Assembly (NCBI GenBank): GCA_002914845.1
Contig: JXTC01000329.1
Location: 200,710-264,709, forward strand
Origin: Trema orientale
Lineage: Eukaryota > Streptophyta > Magnoliopsida > Rosales > Cannabaceae
Length of the DNA stretch: 64,000 bases
Reading direction: 5' to 3'
Under the pieces are notes generated by a model. The model was not told where the DNA came from, did not search any database, and saw only the letters and a list, made by a program, of their open reading frames with translations. A program made the position numbers and the translations under genes. This document shows positions 47,758 through 60,596 of this stretch, piece by piece (within the stretch, counting starts at the first letter, position 1; every line of letters starts with the position of its first letter).

Positions 47758-50375
47758 GTTTTCAGATATATACAATGATAGTTTAATTATTTGCTTGCAG
47801 ACATGTATGTAATGAAAGTGATAAAATTAAGACATTAATTAAGTAGTTTCAAATTTTAAAATTGATTAGATGTAAATTAAGCGTAAAATTAGACCAAAAT
47901 AAAAATTTGAGTTCTTGAATGTTTAATAGCCATTTCGTGATGTTTATCATGTTCATATTCTGAAGGTCTCTAATCTCCCCTCATATTTCTAGCTAGGGTT
48001 CATGGATTATCGAGGTTCTATGAAGGTAAAACTTTTTCCCCTTTTTATTTACTTATATTTCGAAAAACGTGATACATATATTTTTTTCTATTTCTTCATT
48101 GGAAGAAGCTAAAAAATGTGATCTTCTTACGCATTCATTTAAAAAAAATTCATAAATAGAGTGTGAAAAAAAAGAAATCCTTTTACAATGCAATTTACAT
48201 GCGTTGAATGGTCCAGGATAAGGGGAAAATAATAGCAAATAATAGGATTTCTCACACTATATCATCAATTTTTCAGGTTAAAAAAAATAAAATAAAAATA
48301 AAACATATGTTTTCCACATTTGTGGAATCCTTTATCACATGCAAATGACAGACAAATTTGTTGAAGTATCTATTCCTTATTTGAGTGGCTGAGGTTGAAA
48401 GGACACAAGTATTTCAATATCGATGAAAAAGTCTAGCTCTCATCTCGCCGGAGAACATGTTTATTGGGTTTATGCAATAATTTTTGGACATATGTATTTT
48501 TCTTTTTAATTTTATTATTATTGATTTTATAAATAGGGCTAATTATTGGTCACCATCAGTCACGCCTAGAATATTTCTTCAATTAAGAAAAAGCTTTAAC
48601 AAGAAATGAGAAAACGTGCATCCAATGACCTTATCTTGAATATTCCTCGCTTTAAGTCAAAAAATATTGCATGAATAATATTGGCTACCTATATAGTAAG
48701 TGGGGCAAGAAGCTTGTATATAGGCTTAAATTGAAATAGTGAATGATATCCATTAATAAAAACATATTTTTTCATTATACAAAAAGGGGGAGAAAAAAAA
48801 AACATCATCAGGCGTCAATTTTAATGTTTTGTTATATTTTGCTGAGCAAATTTTGTTTTGGATCACGACTTGATCAAAAAACACGGTTTAAGCTACGCCT
48901 ACGAGGCTGTGAAGCCATACATTATATTTCTCGCAAGAGAGACAAGAATCCTATCACTCTTGAATTATTTCTAGAAGTGAGTTATCAATTCTAAATTCAC
49001 AAATGCAATGAATTAATAAATCTAAAAATAAGTATCGGAGAGCAAATTAAATCACTAATCACATAATTGGGTAATAATAAAATAATTAGTATAATAATTA
49101 GGATCTCTAACACTGTAATATATAATAATATCTTAGCTAGGCTCCATAGTAGGTACTAATATAATATGATAACACAAAAGATTAATATATTAATTTGTCT
49201 AAAAAAAAAGCGTCGGGAAATAATTTTTTTTTTTTAAAAAAGTGGGGTTTAACTAATTATTTTTACTTATTACAAAGAAAAGAAAATAATTTATGCACTT
49301 TAGGAGTCGAACTCTCAACCTAATATTCAATCTCCACCACACCTATTTAGCTAGCTCCAGTAGGCTTTTATCTTCGAGAAATAACTTATTAGAGAGTTTA
49401 AACCACGATTGAAAGAGAAGTATAACAAATTTCAGTATTAATTCGAAAGATGATATAAGAACATGATTGGTACTCCAAGGAGAGAATGCAATTTATTAGC
49501 TAAACTAGTGAAAATTGATACAATGTATTATATATATATATAAGGAGAGACTCGAATATTAATTTTGTAAAATTATTACCGATAAATATAAATAAAACTA
49601 CTATCAATAATGATAACCATTCCCTTATTTATCAATGTCTTTCTTTCTTTTGTTTCTGTTAACATTTCTTTTTTGGCAACGGTTTAATTTTTTTTTTTCA
49701 TTCGAAAAATTTTGTCAATTAATGCCAAAAATCTAATTGCTTTCATTAATAAGTAGATTAAAATACATATATAGAAACAACAACAATATTCATTAGAGAA
49801 ACGACATCAAATCTAAAAGAGAAACAAGATCATGCTCAGCTGTCTATAAAACGAAAATTTAAAATTGTAATGATAACAATGTGCATATAAACAAGTAATT
49901 TTTATATTCTTTTAATATATATATATATATTGTAATTGGAGTTTAACTAATGTGGTAGATCAAAGAAATAATCGTATCTGTTGTGTTTTTATTTGCCATC
50001 ACATAAGACAATATTAGTAATAGTGTCGTGTTATGTTATGGATGTTTTACTTTTATTGATAGATGCCGTGTTAAACACTAGTATTAATGGCGGTGATGTG
50101 CTTTGTTAAGCATTTTTGTTTTGACACTTCCAAGTTCATTACTACTTTTTTTTTCTAGGTTTATTTTATGTTTGCCCTCGTTTACAATAAAATACTTCAA
50201 TACATGCTCTTCAACTAATTAGAGACTTAATATCGGCCCATAAATAACTTAAAATTGTCATTTGATCGTATAAACAAACAGAAAATAACGTATATCTTAA
50301 GGTGTTGATTGAAAACTCAAATAAGTATTTAGAACTAAAATTATTCATTGTTTGATTATCTTACAAAATGACGAT
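47758..50375. other. Gene-free spacer
   Basis: AT-rich sequence with a TA run at 49530-49541. A tRNA-like block on the minus strand at 49375-49300 (GAGTTCGACTCC, a B-box match, after TAGCTAAATAGG) may be a SINE relic. No exon was found. Confidence 0.35.
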
Positions 50376-50525
50376 TTTAATGATTTGGGAACAAAATTTG
50401 AACTTTCAAAATTTAAGAGCATGTTAAGGTACTCTACATAATTTAGAAATTTTAATGATTTGGGAACAAAATTTGAACTTTCAAAATTTAAGAGCATGTT
50501 AAGGTACTCTACATAATTTAGAAGC
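50376..50525. repeat. Nearly perfect 75-bp tandem duplication
   Basis: Two 75-bp copies (50376-50450 and 50451-50525) start TTTTAATGATTTGGGAAC and differ only at the last base. Near identity implies a recent event or an assembly artefact. Confidence 0.95.
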
Positions 50526-51262
50526 TAACATTAAAAAAAAAAAGAAAAAAAAAAAAGAAGACCTTTTTCTTTACAAAATAAAAAACCTGAGAGAGTGGGG
50601 GCCACGTCGCAGCCGCTGGCCATACTGAAGAGTGGTGGGTCCACGTGATCACGCAGAGCAGTGACTAAGTAGGTTGGCCTCTTGAGGTTGATGCTCTCAA
50701 GACGTACCTTGCTTTGGCCGTTTCGTTCCTTTACAAGAATTTTGCACAACATGGGACAGACTCAAAGAGCCCTGATATCCTACGACGCCTAGCACACTAC
50801 CAATTTCACAGAACACCAATCACTTAGTAGCCCTTAAAGTGGTATTGTTTTCTTCCCATGTACAAATATCTAATAATGAGTAATACTAGTAACATCAATT
50901 AATCTACTAAAAAGAAAAAAAATTATTCTACTAACATTACAAATAATTGTTTTACACTAACTTACGTGACCAGTTTTTAACTACATTAAATCACTTTAAA
51001 TACTACAACGTAATTGTAATTTAAAGCTGTCATATTAGCATTGATCAATCTTAAAATTAGTATTTTTTTTTTTCTCATTGTGAAGGAATTTTACTTGCAA
51101 TATCCTTATATCAGGTAAAAAATATAATACGAAAATGTTAGTTGTTTGATGATAAAGTGGGACTGCCAATTAAGATTAGCTCAATTAATTTAGGATTCTT
51201 AAATATATATGAAAGGGAATGGAAGGGGTTTATATCCTAGCAGCTACATATTAGAATGTAAT
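50526..51262. other. Gene-free spacer with a small GC-richer island
   Basis: The island 50585-50760 holds GGGGGCCACGTCGCAGCC and GTCCACGTGATCACG, ACGT-core motifs like those at 44480-45010. Its open frame (minus, 50752-50531) has no family features. Confidence 0.35.
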
Positions 51263-51265
51263 TTA

Positions 51266-51975
51266 GGGGCTATTTGGTATGGGTTAAAGTTTAAGTGGGA
51301 ATAAAAATCTCTAAGATTCTTATTTTGTTATAGGGTATTGGGCTTTTTTGAAACTGTGGGCCCTCACTCGATTCCAAAAAATAATAAATAAAACTGTATA
51401 CAATCTAATGAAATACATTATTCCAGAAAATAACACATTAAACCGTATACGACCTAATAAAGTACATAATTTCATAAAATAACACATTAAATCGTATACG
51501 TCCCAATGAAGTACACGATTTCAGAAAATAATACATTAAACCGTATACGACCTAAAGAAGTACACGATTCCAGAAAATAATATATAAAACCGTATACAAC
51601 CTAAAGAAGTACACAATTCCAGAAAATAATGCATTAAACCATATAAGACCTAAGAGTGTCTTGAGAATTTTATAATTATTTTAATTAAAAATATTTTTTA
51701 TTTTGTGAGAAATTAATATTATTCTTTTAAAAAATATGTTTATTTATTATTAAAAAAAGACTAAAAATGATTATTTCAATTATTTTAGACAAAATATAAA
51801 AAATCAATACATTCCCGCGTCCAACCAAACATAGTTTTTTGGCATTCTTGGGAATCATGAAAAAGATTCTAGTGCACAACCAAACACAATTATTCAGATT
51901 TTCAGACAATCACATTACCCTTCTCAACTTTCCTATTAATCTGAAGACTTGGAACTCCCCATACCAAACAGCTCC
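51266..51975. mobile_element. PIF/Harbinger-like (Tourist-style) MITE
   Basis: The ends GGGGCTATTTGGTATGGG and, inward from the right, GGAGCTGTTTGGTATGGGG are inverted repeats. Flanking TTA duplications (51263-51265 and 51976-51978) fit PIF/Harbinger. A 49-bp minisatellite fills part of the interior. There is no transposase, so it is non-autonomous. Confidence 0.8.
51373..51655. repeat. 49-bp minisatellite inside the MITE
   Basis: About six units follow TTCCAGAAAATAAYACATTA + AACCGTATACGACCTAAAGA + AGTACACGA. Clear starts are at 51421, 51471, 51520, 51568 and 51617. Confidence 0.9.
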
Positions 51976-51978
51976 TTA

Positions 51979-53815
51979 AGTTTCCGCCGTTATGTTACAA
52001 CGTGGCTCTTTTGTCTTGCGAGGTGGAGAGTATTGGACATAAGGTGTCTAGCTAAGGATAGTAGCAGGCGCAGGAGATTACTGCCCCCAATATGCAAAGG
52101 AGAGGTAATTTGGTAAATCTGTGCGGGTGACCAGATTTGGAGAGACCGGCGTTATCGTATGCGCCGACTGCCATTTCTAGGACGCAACTGTACCAGTTAT
52201 ATTTGTGTAAGCATATTTGTATACATATATAGTACGTTAAATTCGTTAAAATTTGTGGGACCCTCTCTTTTCATAACGTACGGCCCATTAGCTGTCTCCC
52301 TTCTCATTTCTCGGTCAGATTTTTTATTTATTTTTTTTTTAAAATTATCATGCATGCTCAGCTAATGTCGCGTGCCAAACTAACGCTAATCTTTTTCCTC
52401 TAATCTCTTTCCCAAAAAAGAAAAACAAAATGTCAAATATTGAGATTTAAGATTTCAATCCACCAATTTTTATCAACATAAATATTTTATTTTTTTGAAA
52501 GCTTATTAAAATAAATATTTAATAACGAACACTAATCAAATCCAGTAGTGCTGTAAATTGTTTTTACTTGTCCTATTTTGGGTAAATTTCTTTTCTTTTT
52601 TTTCATATCAGAGGTGATCTTTATTTTTTCTTGTTGAATAATTGATGATTACCTATTATAAGTTACTGTTCTTCAGTAAATAAATCAACACAAATTAACA
52701 AATTCCCTCGTATTGATTTTGGGGTAGAACGACAGAACATCGTTAATTAGTACTCACCGTTACGGTTCTTATTTTTTATTTATATATTCCTTTTCAATTT
52801 TTTTTTTCTAATTTAAATGAGATTACCGTTGTTTCGTTTACATTCTACTCGTAGTACTCGGTTGCATGTTTTCCGGCTTCAATCTCGTTAGTCGATCTAG
52901 TCAAATAATTCCTTATGTAATCGAAAAAAGAAAAGAATTTTACAAGAACAAAAAACGAGCCACCGAATTGACATTTCCTAATACTTAACAAGAAAAAATT
53001 TCCTAAAAGAATGTATAAATTAATACTGCTATGTCCTTTGTTTTTCATTTCTTTTTGACAAATGTATTTTCATCTAAAACTTTTTTTAAACAAAAATAAA
53101 AATAAATAAGGGTAGTTTGGGATTCAAAAACCTTACCTCTTAATATGTGACGTGATATGGTTTATAATAACTAATATAAGTAAAAGACGACGGCTATATA
53201 ATATATATACATAAAAATTATGAAGAATTATGTATGTAGTAAATTACTAAATTATAGTCTTTTTTCTCAAAATCAAAAATAAAATTGCATCATGATCAAT
53301 TGTTAAATTTGTACAAAATTACTTATAATAGCGACGCCAACACTGAAGAGTGGTGAGGTAATAAGGGATATAATTCTTCACTCTAATGGAAAAGAATATT
53401 TTCTGAACTCTTTAAATTTTATTAAAATATTTAAATCTATATATTGGCGATTATGATAAGTCTCAAGTCTAAAATTCACTTTTTAAAAAAAAAAAAAAAA
53501 AACAACAAAATGTCTTAAGTCTCAACTAAAAGCGTGTGCCACACATGCATGCCAATCCACGACGGCGCGTGTAAAAAGCGCGTGAAGAAGTTGCTTTTTA
53601 TCTTTCGTCTCAAACTCTCCAAAAATAAAAAACGAAAAGAAATTAATATTATTAAATGTTGAGAATCCAGAAGCGAAAATGGCAGAGAAGAGGCAAAGTA
53701 TGTCATGTGTGTGAGTGTACTCACGTTGTTAGATATAATAGCCTTATTCTAATCTATCTGTCTTGCCTCTCTGTCTCTCTCTATTTCTTCCCATTTTTTT
53801 AAGTGCACCCCCACT
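51979..53815. other. Distal upstream region of the RRM gene
   Basis: No exon was found. The section 51985-52200 is GC-richer (GGCGCAGGAG, ATGCGCCGACTGCC) and has ACGTGG at 52000. The rest is AT-rich with homopolymer runs. Confidence 0.4.
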
Positions 53816-53819
53816 TATC

Positions 53820-53827
53820 CTATATAC
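53820..53827 (+). promoter_or_regulatory. Putative TATA box of the RRM gene
   Basis: CTATATAC precedes a CT-rich leader (53855-53915) that would be the 5' untranslated region. A TA microsatellite follows at 53969-53989. Confidence 0.5.
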
Positions 53828-54035
53828 AATATCCTTCACACACTAATTCATAACTCCCACTCCTTCTCTCCTATTCTCTCTCTGTTACCCCTTTCGCCCT
53901 CTCTCTAGCTAAACCTTTAGTTTTCCATATCAAAAATAAGCCCTCCTTAGAATTAATATCATACATTTATATATATATATATATATATAAAACAGATATA
54001 TAGCTGAGAATTCAGTAGATCGATTATTATTGATC

Positions 54036-57000
54036 ATGACAATGAGCAACAACGTTAACGCCAGCAACAACAACATTGGACCGTTCGGGGACACAACACT
54101 CACCAAAGTGTTCGTGGGAGGCCTCGCATGGGAAACTCCGAAGGATGCCATGAGAGACCACTTTGAAAAGTTCGGCGAGATCCTGGAGGCCGTCATCATC
54201 TCTGATAAACTCACTGGCCGATCCAAGGGCTACGGATTCGTATGTTTATATATATATATATATCTAAAAAAAAAATGTCGTGAAAATGACCTTGTATTTC
54301 TTTTTTCTTTTTTTTTTTTTTTAAATTATGAAATCAATAGTTTCTAGAAATATTTTCTAAAACCCTTTAATTTTATTTTTTATCACATAAAAGTCTAAAT
54401 GTAAGCTATATTCCCTTAAAAAAAAACAAAGGTATGTGCTTAATTTGATTTGATATCTCAGGTGACATTTAAGGAAGCCGAAGCCGCCAAGAAGGCGTGC
54501 GAGGACGCCACGCCGATCATCAACGGCCGCCGAGCCAACTGCAATTTGGCTTCTCTCGGCGCGCGCCGCCCCAGGTCGGCTTCTAATGCAAATAATACTA
54601 CTAATCCTCCTCCTCCTCCTCAGCCTCAGCCTCAGCCTCAACAAGGTATATACATAAAATTATATCATATATTTTTTATTACAATTTGCATTAATCTGAA
54701 TAGTGAATATTAATGCCATGGAAGTGGCAGTTTCGTAATAAAATGGGACTTGTAAGGGCTAATTGTTTGGTACGAAATAATATTTTAGGATCTAACGTTG
54801 GACCGAGGTCAATGTCGCCGGCACCACCCGCGAATCACGTGCAGTGGTACTATCCGGCCGGAACGCCCGCTGCGACGCCGTTTCATCATCAGCATCAGCA
54901 TCATCATCACGCTGTTCCTTACTACGGGTATGTACTTTTTTGTCATTTCACACGGTTTTGTCTACTTTTAATTGGTGGGCGCGTGTCTTGGGGGGTTGTT
55001 ATATGGAGTTGCACCGCATGGGATTAAAAATTCTCTTCTTGTGATTTTTCAGATACTCTCCGACCTACATTGCAACTGATATCAGTTACAATCAAGTAAG
55101 TAGATGGGATCTAATGCGATGCTACTGCTCTCTGTTGCTATCAATTAATACGTGTCATTACTTTATTGGTTCTATGAATGGTTGGTTGATGGTGGTGTAC
55201 CATTATGTCCCGTGCACACGCATGGGAATTGGGATCCCTTTTGGGATTTACTAATTTTCATGGATGAGCTAGCTTAGGCCCCTCCCAACCAATTTACTTT
55301 GGTCCCCACTATAAGACAATCATTGAATTCTAAGATTAATACTTAACTTATCAGTTTATTTTTCGCACTTTTTTGTTCTTATTGACAGTCCAGCTAGATT
55401 GTCACATGCTTAGGATTTTTCAATTGATTTTTTTTTTTTCACACCTCACTTTAGTTTGATAATCACAAAAAAAAAAAAATGAAAAAGAAAAAACGAGAGC
55501 GAACAAGAAAATGCTGCTAACATCATAACCAATTAGTAATTCAGTATTAAATCACGTGTCAATGAAATGAGAGCGAAAAAGAAAGTACTGCTAACACTAC
55601 TCAATCAATGCATGCATGTAGTTAACAGTTATTAGCTCTTGCTACTATATAGAATAATATATGTTTTGCTAATTGGGATTGTGCATGATGATGGTGTACA
55701 GAAGCTAAGCTACACCGGGGGAACCTACATGGGCGGGCACTTCTCGCAAGTGTACCCAGGGCAACCAATGATGGGCGCGAACACATTGATGCCAATGTAC
55801 CCGCTGTATCACTACCACCAATCACACACAATGGGCCTTCCGGCCCACATGTTCCCAACAACAACGGCGGGGCCCATCAGCACAGTCCCGGCCATCATTT
55901 CCAAGCCCGCATCAATTGCTGCTCCCAACTCAGGTAGTTGCACTCACTCGGAAGTTATTTGTTTTTTGCACAAATTAACTAGCCTAATTCTTAGACTTTA
56001 GTCTTTGTCTACATCAGAGTAAAATGAGCTCAAGAAATAAAATATAAAATAACTTTTAGTAAAGGGAATAATTGGGTCACGTGATTAAGGTGAGTTGGTC
56101 ATTGAGCTGAATGATTGCCAACTGTCACTTTTGGAGAAAAAATGGAGGTTACAATTTTACCGAATTTAGGATAGATTTGTAAATTGCTTTTAACATCGAG
56201 GTTTAAGGTTTGAATACTATTATCATATAAACAGGTAAATATATATATGTATATATAATAGCCTTCTATTTATCCTAATTGGTGAGCCTCACTAATTGTT
56301 TAGTCTTTGTAATGGTTTTTAAAATGCATATATTAATGCCTAATGGTACTCGTTGATGATTGAAAACACCCCCCCGCCCCCACAAAAAAAAAAAAAAAGA
56401 GAAACAAAAAAAGAGAGAGAAGAAATAGTGATTTTTAGTGAGTTTTTCAACGAATAACAATAAAGGATATAATTTTATTAAGTGACAAGATAATTAACAT
56501 AGTTTTGCAAATACACCGTGCAAGTGTTATAACGCTTCATACTTACATTAATTATTTTAATTTCTCGTGGCTATGGCTTTTGTAATTTGTGGACATCTTA
56601 CATGCATGCATATATGTGCTATAGTACTGTTTTTTTGTGTGCATATATACATATACATATACATATATATGTAATGGTTGCCAATCCGGTAGGTTTTTTT
56701 TTTTTTACCTATGTGTAGGTATTTTTTTGGATCATCATCTAACAATGATCTAACGGCTAAAATGAGATGCATAAAAAGACGTGCTTTATTAATGCTTTTT
56801 CTTTCTCCTATTTTTAATATAAAAAAATGTGCAAAAAAATTTTTTATTGGCCCAATTGATACCTATGCATAGAGAAAAAAAAAAATACCTACTGGATTGG
56901 TGCCCGTATGTAATAGGTATATGTGTTTTAATTGTACGTAGTTATGGTAGATTGGTAGAAAGAATGTGGAGGAAAAAAAATGGAGAGTTGGTGTAAACTG

Positions 57001-57074
57001 ATATTACAGACAGTTTGCTTGGCTGTGGAATAGGTACAGTTGGCGCAGGTGAGAGCTTTAAAAAGGTTGCCTAA
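54036..57074 (+). CDS. Single-RRM RNA-binding protein, ARP1 / RBM24-like, 6 exons
   Basis: Exons are 54036-54239, 54462-54645, 54789-54927, 55053-55095, 55702-55933 and 57034-57074; GT-AG introns, 280 residues. An N-terminal RRM covers about residues 22-101, with RNP2 VFVGGL (25-30) and RNP1 KGYGFVTF (64-71), split by intron 1. ATPIINGRRANCNLASLG follows, the signature of the plant group that includes ABA-regulated ARP1 and of animal RBM24/38. The rest is low-complexity: a PPPPPQPQPQPQQ run, a His/Gln tract (HHQHQHHHH), then Gly/Met/Tyr/Pro-rich sequence. It probably binds RNA in nucleus or cytoplasm; targets are unknown. The last exon (GTVGAGESFKKVA) is inferred from frame and splice sites only. 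Start is ATG 54036; a second ATG is two codons later. Confidence 0.93.
56681..56900. mobile_element. Small MITE in intron 5 of the RRM gene
   Basis: CCAATCCGGTAGG, a T-run, CTATGTGTAGGTATT on the left matches, inverted, CCAATCCAGTAGGTATT, a T-run, CTATGCATAGGTAT on the right. Relatives are at 7770-7840 and 22921-23035. No target duplication is obvious. Confidence 0.7.
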
Positions 57075-58060
57075 TGGAGACTTAGTTGGCAATAACAATC
57101 GGAAGGTGGTGGCTGCTCAGAACAACATTATTATTTCTGATCTGTTGTGGCTCTTCTTTCCCTATTTTTTATTTTTATTTTTATTTTTTTCTTTTAATTT
57201 TTTTTAAAAAAATTATTATTCTTAGGTGTTTGATAAGATTCTTTCATTATTCTGTTCTCTTCTCTCTCTCTAGATCTGTGTCTTTCACTCTAACATCCAT
57301 CTCAGCCTGAGCTGTGAACCATTCAAAGAAAAATCTTTGTAACTGAGAAGTCCATATGAATTATGTCTAAATTTCCCATGTCTTGTGTGGGTTATTACTT
57401 TGGTGTTTTCATTTGAAATATACTATTTTATTCGGGAACTGCATTATTTTATTCTTTTTCTAAACTTAGTCGGGAGATTCGAATTTAGGAAAATTCATAT
57501 TGAAAAAAAAGTGTGTATACTAAACTATTACTTCTTAGTTCGTGATTTGATCGCTTGTTATAACAATGTTTGTCGATATTAGAATTAGTAATAAGTATCA
57601 ATAGAGTCGAATCCGTGGAATAGTAATTTTGGAGATATTGTCATTGTTTATTATGTTAAATTATTTGGTGCAATATTAAGGTCCTCAAATGAGTTGCATA
57701 TTTTAAAAAATGAAATTTAATGCTAAAACTAGTCTTGAATTAGTTTACTTTTATAATAGATTCTCCCATAATTTGTTGGAGAATAATTAGTTTTCCTTTT
57801 GAAGTTTCCTCTAATCTGTCAGTGATCGGCAAAAATTCCTTTCCTAGTAATTTAGAAAGTTTGGATATTACGTTTCCTAGCAATTTAGAAATTATGGATA
57901 TGACGTTCTGGCACTTCCCATGAATGAGTAAGGTTTAGTTTTTTCTTGCTATATTTAAGCGACTAGTTTCAAAGGTAAGAAAGTAAAAATTAAAAGAACA
58001 TCTAGCATTTTACATTTTTGCACTTAGTATGAATTTGCACTCAATGCACTTTTACTTTTG
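57075..58060. other. 3' untranslated region of the RRM gene and spacer
   Basis: The first 250 bp probably belong to the transcript. Beyond that I see only AT-rich sequence, including a short repeat TTTCCTAG.AATTTAGAAA (57840 and 57870). Confidence 0.4.
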
Positions 58061-58069
58061 ATTTTGTAT

Positions 58070-60090
58070 GGATTAATGGCATCATTGGTCCCAAGTATTA
58101 CTATTTTGGCATATTAGTCTTCAACTTTTTTTATTATTATTATTCAAATATCTAACATTTTTCTTTTATAGTACTGCTAGTTTTTTTGGCATATTCAGTC
58201 CAAAATTCCATTACAATTCATTTGAATGGGAGAAATTTTGGATCATGGATCCATTTTATTTCAATTACTTACCAATTTGGTCCTTACATTTTTTATTTTT
58301 TATTTTTTGCGTTTATATCTTCGATTAACAATATTACATCTATCAATTTTTCAGAAAATTAGAATTCAAAGGCAGATATAAAAGAAATAATTTATTTAAG
58401 AATCAAATTCAAAAATATATATATTGACAAATCCTAGTTCCTGTCAAACCATAGTAACTCATATGGGAAAAAATAATTATTTTACTATTTTTAAATTTAA
58501 AAAGATTTTACATATACCCTTTTCTACTAGTCAAATTTGATTAAAAATTTACCATACCTGTTAAATATCATTATATTATGAATAATTATTCTAAAAAATA
58601 ATCAATTATTACCTAAACAATATAGCAAATTAGCCTGGAATTTTTATAGGTTTTTCTATTTTTATGTTATTTTAAGAAAAAATAACTAATTGTTTACATG
58701 TAAAAAGTAATATTATTAAACTTGGAGATTTTATGGACTTTTTTTTCATTTTTTTGTCCAAGCTTGGAGATTTTATGGATTTTTTTTCATTTTTTGGCAT
58801 TAAATTTTTCATATTTTTAATTAACAATATTTTTTGGTATTAATGGCACATTGGTCCCAAACCTATTACCACCTTGGCATATTAGTCCTCAACCTTTTTT
58901 TTGTGGCATTTAAGTACTAAATGTTTCTCTTTTTGGCGTCATTGGTCCTTTTGGCATATCCCATCCAAGATTCCGTTAAAATTCATTTGAATGAGAGAAA
59001 TTTTGCACCATTAATCTCGATTTTTCAATTGTTTAATAATTGGGTCCTTTTTTTTTTGTATTCATATTTTTGATTAATAATATTGCATCTGCCAATTTTT
59101 TAGAAAATTAAAATTCTAAAATTTTAATTTTCTAAAAGATTGATAGATGCAATAACATAAAGAAATAAACATTCAATGGAAAACTATAAAATTTTTCAGG
59201 TTTATTTGCTGCAAATAGTTAATTAATTTTTTTGAATAACCATTCATAATTACATGAGCATTTAATTAATAGATATAGTAAATTTTCAGTCAAATTTGAC
59301 TAGTATAAAAGTGTGTATGTCAAATTTTTTTAGTTTTAAAAATGGTAAGATAATTATTTTTTGTTCATAAAGTTACTATAATTTGATTTTGTTCATAAAG
59401 TTACTATAATTTGATATAAACTAAGGTTTATTAGTATAATTTTTTTTTTCTTTTTTGAATTTGATTTTTAAATGAATTGTTTGTTTTATATCCATTTTTG
59501 AATTTTAATTTTCAGAAAGAATGATAGATACAATATTGTTAATCAGAAATATGAATAAAAAAAATAGGGACCAAATTGTTAAACAATTAAAAAATCGAGA
59601 TCAATGGTGTAAAATTTCTCTTATTCAAATAAATTTTAATGGAATTATGGATGGAATATGCCAAAAGGACCAATAGTGCCAAAAAGAAAAACGTTTGGTA
59701 CTTAAATACTACAAAAGAAAGGTTGAGGACTAATATACCAAAGTGGTAATAGGTTGGGGACCAATGGTACTATTAACCCTTTTTTATTTTAGGAAATATC
59801 AATAATTTTGATAAAAATTAATGCCAAAAAATATTATTAATTGAAAATATGAATGCCAAAAAACAAAAGCAGGGATCAAATTGCTAAACAATTTAAATAA
59901 TAGGGATCAATGATGCAAAATTTTTCTCATTCAAATGAATTCTAACAGAATCTTAGAATAAATATGCTAAAATAACTAATAATGTCAAAAAGAGACACGT
60001 TAAATACTTAAATATTACAAAAAAAAAATAAAATTTGAGACCGATATGTGAAACTGGTAATACATTAAGGACCAATGGTGCTATTAACTC
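58070..60090. mobile_element. Mutator-type MITE, outer copy of a nested pair
   Basis: The left end GGATTAATGGCATCATTGGTCC and the inward-read right end GAGTTAATAGCACCATTGGTCC start long inverted repeats of several hundred bp. The 9-bp duplication ATTTTGTAT flanks it (58061-58069 and 60091-60099), typical of Mutator elements. The interior holds a second element of the same family at 58836-59779. There is no coding capacity. Confidence 0.88.
58836..59779. mobile_element. Mutator-type MITE, inner copy inserted into a relative
   Basis: The left end GGTATTAATGGCACATTGGTCC and the inward-read right end GGGTTAATAGTACCATTGGTCC match the outer element's ends. Long arms are again inverted repeats (for example CATATTAGTCCTCAACC versus GGTTGAGGACTAATATA). 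Outer-arm sequence resumes on both sides. The flanks are T-runs, so the target duplication is unclear. Confidence 0.82.
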
Positions 60091-60174
60091 ATTTTGTATT
60101 TAAGTTTCCCTTTATTGGCAATAGGTTCCTCTTTTCCCCTAACACTAAAAAGATTAGAAAACCATTAGGCCTAA

Positions 60175-60596
60175 TAGTCATTTCACTTTTTAAATAGTCA
60201 AAACATGCTCTTATTAGTTTTTCCCCCCCTTAATTGGGTATTTTCAAATAACCAATTTTTATGATTAAATAAATACCGCAGAAGGATTATATAATATTTT
60301 TTTACATGGTTAGATATACATTAAAAAATAAAAAAAGAGGCATAGCGTAACAGTTTTTGATTCAAAACCTGATATATGTGCTACATGAGATGTAGTTTTT
60401 TTGTTGTTGTAGTTACAGTGTAGTTACATTTTAGATACGAATCTACATCTCAAAAAAAAATTAAAAATGCACCTTTGTTGTATATTTATTTAACCATATA
60501 AAAATGTAATTTTATGTTGTTTTCCATTTATTTCATAAATTTAATCATAAAAAAAACTAGCTATTCAAAAATTTCTAATAAAAGGTAAAATGACTA
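60175..60596. mobile_element. Probable TIR element, eroded
   Basis: TAGTCATTTCAC at the left and, inverted, TAGTCATTTTAC at the right, with further inverted similarity (TTTTTATGATTAAATAAAT versus TTTTTTATGATTAAATTTAT), suggest a 420-bp element. No duplication was seen. Confidence 0.45.
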
